Part shown: in pieces, positions 59,475 through 64,000 of the stretch
Numbering within the stretch: position 1 is the stretch's first letter
Layout: every line of letters begins with the position of its first letter
DNA from: Sanderia malayensis
Taxonomy: Eukaryota > Cnidaria > Scyphozoa > Semaeostomeae > Pelagiidae
Direction of reading: 5' to 3'
Length of the DNA stretch: 64,000 nt
NCBI GenBank assembly: GCA_013076295.1
Contig: RQOL01000616.1
Span: forward strand, 3,624,392 to 3,688,391
Program-made: the position numbers and the translations under genes
The notes under the pieces: generated by a model
Told to the model about the DNA's origin: nothing
Database searches by the model: none
What the model saw: the letters and a program-made list of their open reading frames with translations, nothing else

Positions 59475-60645
59475 ATTTCATATAAAAAAACATGTCGCTT
59501 TGTCTCTTGTTATTGTTGTCTTCTCTGATATATTTTAATATAAAAGTAGACAAACTAAGTCTAGCGAAAGATAGATTATATTAGAATTAGAGTAAATATA
59601 GCTAAGTAAATAAGATAAGTAATTGCATAAGGTAGATGCGCGCGCAGCAGGGTTTTTCTCTTTCCAATTCACTTATTGGATTGGTTACTTAGTCTAGATA
59701 AAGATAGGTTATATTATAGAATTAGATTAAATATAGTTATGATAAGTAAACATAAAATAGCAAAGTAAATAAAATAAATAGTTAGATATGTAGATGCGCG
59801 CGCAGCAGGGTCTTTCTCTCACCAGTCCTTTTAAAGTTTCCTAGTATTTGGTTGAGAGAAAGAGGCGCGGTGGGAGAGATGGGTGGGGGTGGAAGAGTTT
59901 TCTCTTCCAACGCACCCTCTACACGCCGAGGGTGCGGTGTGTAGGGGGTAGGAGGGAGAAAGATTGGCACTCTTTCTTCTTCACCCCATTAGTGGGAAGT
60001 GGGGTTAAGAGGGTAACCCCCGGGGGAAGGCTGGTGTGCGGAGGACGATTACTCCACCCCTTTTTCTTACCGGAATGTTTCATACGTGTAAAAAAATTTA
60101 ATTTTCTGTCTAGGCAGAGGTTTTACTCCCTCTCTGTTCCTCCCTGTCTCCCTCCCACCCCCTACACACCACTCCATCATTCATTTTCAATGGGTGGGCG
60201 GTGTGTAGAGGGTGCGTTGGAAGAGAAAACTCTTCCACCCCCACCCATCTCTCCCACCGGGCCTCTTTCTCTCAACCAATCCAATAAAAGGACTGGTGAG
60301 AGAAAGACCCTGCTGCGCGCGCGCATCTACATATCTAACTATTTATTTTATTTACTTTGCTATTTTACGTTTATTTATCATAACTATATTTAATCTAATT
60401 CTATAATATAACCTATCTTTATCTAGACTAAGTAACCAATCCAATAAGTGAATTGGAAAGAGAAAAACCCTGCTGCGCGCGCATCTACCTTATGCAATTA
60501 CTTATCTTATTTACTTAGCTATATTTACTCTAATTCTAATATAATGTATCTTTCGCTAGACTTAGTTTGTCTACTTTTATATTAAAATATATCAGAGAAG
60601 ACAACAATAACAAGAGACAAAGCGACATGTTTTTTTATATGAAAT

Positions 60646-60801
60646 TCAAATAATGACTTCATCTACTTCTTCGGCTCCTTGCTGAAACAGAGTAAAAGAA
60701 TACACGTTATCAATTAAATCCATGTAAGAAACTAAAGAGAAAAGTGTGGTTAAAAGAAGTAGGCACCACGCCGCCATAAATTTCATCATCTTTCCGCTCA
60801 T
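60646..60801 (-). CDS. Small membrane or secreted protein ORF, right arm (51 aa)
   Basis: The mirror copy of the left-arm ORF. Here the upstream ATG is in frame, giving MSGKMMKF before the same hydrophobic helix and the same acidic tail. An acceptor (atatttcag) lies at the equivalent place upstream. Identical residues through the helix and tail despite changes elsewhere hint at selection or recent duplication. Confidence 0.4.
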   Translation of the reverse strand: MSGKMMKFMAAWCLLLLTTLFSLVSYMDLIDNVYSFTLFQQGAEEVDEVII

Positions 60802-61056
60802 GGTGGGTAAAGTTTCGCAATGTGAGTGACGAATAAATTTCACTTGATGTAGGAGTTGAAACAAGAAGGCAACATAAAAAAAATAGGCAAAGAGGAGTCT
60901 GAAATATATAAAATAAATCAAGAAGAATAGATCTTTTAACACGCCGACTTGGACGTAGCAAGATTTAGATGAAGCTTCATAGATGTTGCACCAGACTTAA
61001 AAAGATTACTCAACAAAAAAACAAATAGAAATCAAACCTTAATCGAAGGCACAAAC

Positions 61057-61287
61057 TTGTATCGTCGAGTAAACCAAAAAGAGGGCCTAAGCAGTCTTGA
61101 GCTTGAACCAACGAAGTCTTCTTTCCGTAGGACATCACCCGCATGCTTCAACGACTTGATAAAACTGAAAGGAAAAGCTACGAGTTACTCGGACATTTAT
61201 ACTCATTGCTTTTGGGTTAAGGGAGAAAAATACGACGAAAAACAAGACAGACTTGAAGGAATGCATTCCGATGTCGTAAAACAATGA
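61057..61287 (+). CDS. Small ORF in the right arm of the inverted repeat (76 aa), unknown
   Basis: The mirror copy of 58837-59064, open over the same length, with replacements such as FRRTSPACFNDL and VKGEKYDEKQDR. It ends HSDVVKQ because the stop differs by one codon. No ATG start is evident at the usual place, so an upstream exon would be needed. Confidence 0.35.
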   Translation: MYRRVNQKEGLSSLELEPTKSSFRRTSPACFNDLIKLKGKATSYSDIYTHCFWVKGEKYDEKQDRLEGMHSDVVKQ

Positions 61288-61293
61288 ATTTTA

Positions 61294-61644
61294 ATGAATA
61301 ATAAGAAATATTTGCACGAGCATCATCCCCAAGGGAAGACATCCTTCAAGTTATTCAATACAGATAAAGACATTCAACACTATTACTTGTTATATGAACT
61401 AAATTGTATTAGTAAAATAGCCGAGATAATTAAACAAGATCAATTTTTTAACAAAACAATGAAACAATCTTGGATATTCACAATCATACGAGATAAGCAT
61501 TATTATATGCCCAAGAAGCAACACAAAGTGTTAGGACAAGAAAATCTATTCACTCATAGTTATATACCTTTTTTTATCTTTGTCGCTTGGCGCCCATATC
61601 TCAATGACTTTGGCGATAACGGTTTCAGCGAAAGTCTTACTTAA
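61294..61644 (+). CDS. Unrecognised ORF at the right edge of the inverted repeat (116 aa)
   Basis: The ORF starts with ATG (MNNKKYLHEHHPQGKTS), straddles the arm end, and goes on with HYYLLYELNCISKIAEI, TIIRDKHYYMPKKQHK and an end near FGDNGFSESLT. It is fairly long for AT-rich intergenic DNA, but no family or splice signal supports it. Confidence 0.3.
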   Translation: MNNKKYLHEHHPQGKTSFKLFNTDKDIQHYYLLYELNCISKIAEIIKQDQFFNKTMKQSWIFTIIRDKHYYMPKKQHKVLGQENLFTHSYIPFFIFVAWRPYLNDFGDNGFSESLT

Positions 61645-63382
61645 ACAGAATCTCCAATACTGAATCCTTCGAAAGCTTCTTTCCCAGTAAAGGCATGCAC
61701 AGGGTTCTCATGGTTGTGTTTGAAGTCGTCACCAAACTTTGAAATGTGGTAGTCAGACAATGCTCACGGAAGATTAGGCCCATGTAGTATTCCTTCAGCT
61801 AACAGCAACTTCTTCCTCCAACTGCATTGCACCTTCTTGAGTCTAAAAAACCGACTGGGAGAGATGCACGAGATTTTATGCTCTTTGTTTCAGCAACAGG
61901 GCACCTCAAACACAACAAGTACAATGGGGATTTTCCCGGGGAAATCACGCCGCCGGAAACACGTGAAAGATCAATGCTTTGCGGTCTATTAGATATTACC
62001 TGATGTATGATGTGCACTGTCTTCAACCTGGTATACGAAAGATCGCATGCGTACTTTAACATCTCCCGCATGCAATGAGTTAGAAGGTTATGAGAGTGAT
62101 TTCAACTGCAATTCATCGTCAGCAATTTGTATTCAGAACTGTTGAAGGCATCAGAATTTCTGCAAAGGAACTTTGACTACTGTGCTCATCTCTAGTCGAG
62201 ACTTCCTTTGGAAACATTTTGTTTCAACAGTGCAACTTATAATGAGTCTAAAAAAAGAAATAATTATGAAAAAAGAAGGAAAGAAATTGGGAAAGAACAA
62301 CCAAGGGAAGAAAAAATTTCGCTAAAACAGCGAAACCCTCTCTTCCTCATGCGGGTCAGTGCGTCCCGTGAGAGGCTGCTACTAAGCTCCCCAACCCCTT
62401 TTAGGTCGTTTTGCCAGAACATCGAGATCAAGCCAGCGAGGCCGAAGCTGCGCTGGACGGGTGATCAGTGCTCTATCCCCGGCCGAAAAAAATTGTTATA
62501 AAGTCGTCTAGAAACTCCCAGTAGCATTTACCACGGGCAGCGACCGCCGTCGGAAAGAACGCTGATGTTCATTGAAGTACACATGTTGAGTTTGTAACTG
62601 ATTAGACGTGGGAATACAGTTCCGTACACATGCGCCTATGCCATAAGACATTAGAGTATTACGTGTTTTCAAAGTGTTCGACTTGTCGTTGAAGTTAAAT
62701 AACAAATATCATTGCTTCTGAAGAAAATAAAGATGCTCAAATTAGTGACTTACTCACCAAATCAAGTTCAAAGTAATAAGCGGCTGTAGTTTACATTCGT
62801 TGCTGCAATCTTTCAATAAATAAACCCTTGGATCAACATGTATGCTCCATTTCCGCCGGTGGCCATGTGACATCACATTACATCATCATTTGCTATCTAC
62901 ACTGAAGTTTTGCCTGCAAGAAATAAAACATGTGGTTTTATGGTCAGATAAATGCATATAAATCAGTTGTGAAAATAAATACCTATAACAGTCTAACGTT
63001 AACATTTGCAACAAATTTGAGTTTAGAAGATCGTCCATAAAGTAGTCGATGAAGAAAGAAGGAGAACTATCATATGGCCTATTGGCCTAGTCTGAACTTA
63101 CACATTTCTTTCCAAGTCTTGCAACTTTAAGGCCAAATTTCACAGCTCTTCTTGTACTCGAAATCTCTAATACTTCGCAAACATGAATTCGCCAACTTCA
63201 TTACAGGAAAAGTTTTGTCAATATTATTTCTTTACATTGCAATGCTCCAAGAAATGAGGTCTCGTTTGTTTGAAATATGATTGTCATGGAAATTAAATGC
63301 ATTGTTCGCATGTATAACTCGAGCCCAATTCTCGAACCTATGATTCATTACTCCATTCGTGATCTTCCGACCTTCCTTGGGC
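61645..63382. other. Intergenic, no gene recognised
   Basis: ORFs on both strands are short and without motifs. A slightly GC-richer patch near 62335-62490 contains a 97-codon ORF of basic composition that I cannot relate to anything. Confidence 0.4.
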
Positions 63383-63460
63383 TGACGTCACAAATGACGT
63401 CAGAGCTGTACATCAAAAATCTACCATGTGATGTGTCAGGCGGCAACCACCGCGCACGTG
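63383..63460 (+). promoter_or_regulatory. Two CRE palindromes and an E-box upstream of PFAS
   Basis: tgacgtca occurs at 63383-63390 and again at 63395-63402, separated by four bases. cacgtg occurs at 63455-63460. All lie within 165 bp of the first PFAS coding exon. The transcription start is not known, so some may be in the 5' UTR. Confidence 0.5.
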
Positions 63461-63541
63461 TTCCCAAAGTAAAGCAGTTGCAGAACTTGTTTTCTTCGCT
63501 TGTTCATTTTGTGGTTTTAGAGTAACGAAAAATATTTTCAG

Positions 63542-64000
63542 GTATGGATTTGAAAATCGAAAGATTTTACATACAGCCCGGATTAACCAGGCACCGTCTG
63601 CAGACAATCGAGGATAAAATTAAAGAAACATTTGCAAATTCGACCAAGGGCCTAAGAAGGCACCAGGACATTGTTTTGTCTTCAGAAATCTGCTTCAATG
63701 TTGGGTGTTGTCAAAGTCTAAGTGAGCAGGATAGAAAGCACTTGGAATGGATTTTCTGTCAGAGTTTCAAAGAGGACAAATTGTCAAATAGCTCGAAGAT
63801 CGCAAGTAAAACAAACGGAGAGGTTGGACTGAAGTTATTGATCATTGAAATTGGACCACGTTTGAATTTTTCAACAGCATGGTCTACGAATGCCGTCTCT
63901 GTTTGCCAGTCGATAGGGTTGAAAAATGTGACAAGAATTGAACAATCTATCAGATATTTGATCGAGAGAAAAGGGGAAGATGGGGTTGACTCACAATTCA
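63542..64000 (+). CDS. PFAS: Phosphoribosylformylglycinamidine synthase, N-terminal part (partial)
   Basis: After a clean acceptor (aatattttcag) the ATG at 63544 opens MDLKIERFYIQPGLTRHRLQ. The frame continues to the window edge (about 152 residues), and includes LSSEICFNV, the diagnostic EIGPRLNFSTAWSTNAVSVC and GLKNVTRIEQSIRY. These are hallmarks of the PurS-like N-terminal domain of eukaryotic PFAS. The enzyme converts FGAR, glutamine and ATP to FGAM in cytosolic de novo purine synthesis. The rest of the roughly 1300-residue protein lies outside the window. The acceptor two bases before the ATG implies a non-coding first exon upstream. Confidence 0.93.

Larger units (their letters stand above)
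58791..61334. repeat. Long inverted repeat with arms of about 1.17 kb
   Basis: The left arm is about 58791-59958 and the right arm about 60147-61334; the spacer of about 190 bp is not paired. Outer ends match as gggatgatgctcatgcaaata against the reverse complement of tatttgcacgagcatcatcccc. Inner ends match through gggagagatgggtgggggtgg and tcttccaacgcaccctctac. Each arm holds two tandem copies of a segment ending gtagatgcgcgcgcagcaggg. Arms differ by scattered substitutions and small indels, most in one segment near 59175-59205 and 60930-60950. Confidence 0.92.

Noticed and set aside
59848..60393. 181-aa plus-strand ORF across the inverted-repeat centre
   Set aside because: Made of low-complexity Arg/Gly and Pro/Thr stretches from the purine/pyrimidine-rich palindromic centre; runs into AT-rich repeat and has no family.
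62208..62501. 97-aa basic ORF
   Set aside because: Composition follows an A-rich then GC-rich patch; no motif, no splice context.

Overview
The window is nuclear DNA of an invertebrate animal. Genes are split into many short exons (often 45-200 bp) with GT-AG introns of about 100-1000 bp, on an AT-rich background. The genes are metazoan: a calcium-channel alpha2delta subunit, a nuclear receptor, a Ly6/uPAR protein, SEC24, TSR2, SLC25A33/36 and PFAS. CCCTAA-type repeats fit a TTAGGG telomere lineage. The compact introns would suit a cnidarian or a tunicate, but nothing seen here fixes the phylum. I joined exons by hand from splice signals and required the reading phase to match at every junction. 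Boundaries may be off by a base or two in places.

Layout, left to right. 1-9.2 kb: two tandem, same-strand (minus) copies of an unrecognised secreted protein with a His-rich N-terminus. Copy A is complete in 16 exons and copy B runs off the left edge. 9.9-21.1 kb: a 40-exon alpha2delta gene (minus), with a telomere-like minisatellite and a tRNA-derived SINE-like element in one intron. 21.8-22.6 kb: a three-exon Ly6/uPAR GPI-anchored protein (plus), divergent from alpha2delta. 22.9-26.3 kb: an S28 lysosomal-type serine carboxypeptidase (minus), divergent from TSR2 (plus, 26.9-27.8 kb). 28.1-28.7 kb: an intronless, frameshifted FRAG1/DRAM-like sequence. 29.7-33.2 kb: a mitochondrial pyrimidine-nucleotide carrier (minus).

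34.6-38.5 kb: the 3' end of an unrecognised gene carrying a complete hAT transposon (intact 884-aa transposase, 8-bp target-site duplication). 38.9-46.5 kb: a 50-codon ORF followed 55 bp later by a 28-exon SEC24. 48.1-50.7 kb: an NR2-like nuclear receptor (minus). 50.96-51.2 kb: a terminal exon of an unknown gene. 54.3-56.2 kb: a lipase of the pancreatic-lipase family without a PLAT domain (minus). 56.9-57.5 kb: a tandem repeat of about 187 bp. 58.8-61.3 kb: a long inverted repeat whose arms each carry two small ORFs. 63.5-64.0 kb: the first coding exon of PFAS, cut by the right edge.

Most genes are unrelated housekeeping or signalling genes that are simply neighbours; I see no operon-like pathway. 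The exception in layout is the small ORF just upstream of SEC24 on the same strand. The most unusual parts are the orphan tandem His-rich gene pair, the telomere-like array, the young hAT insertion and the long inverted repeat.
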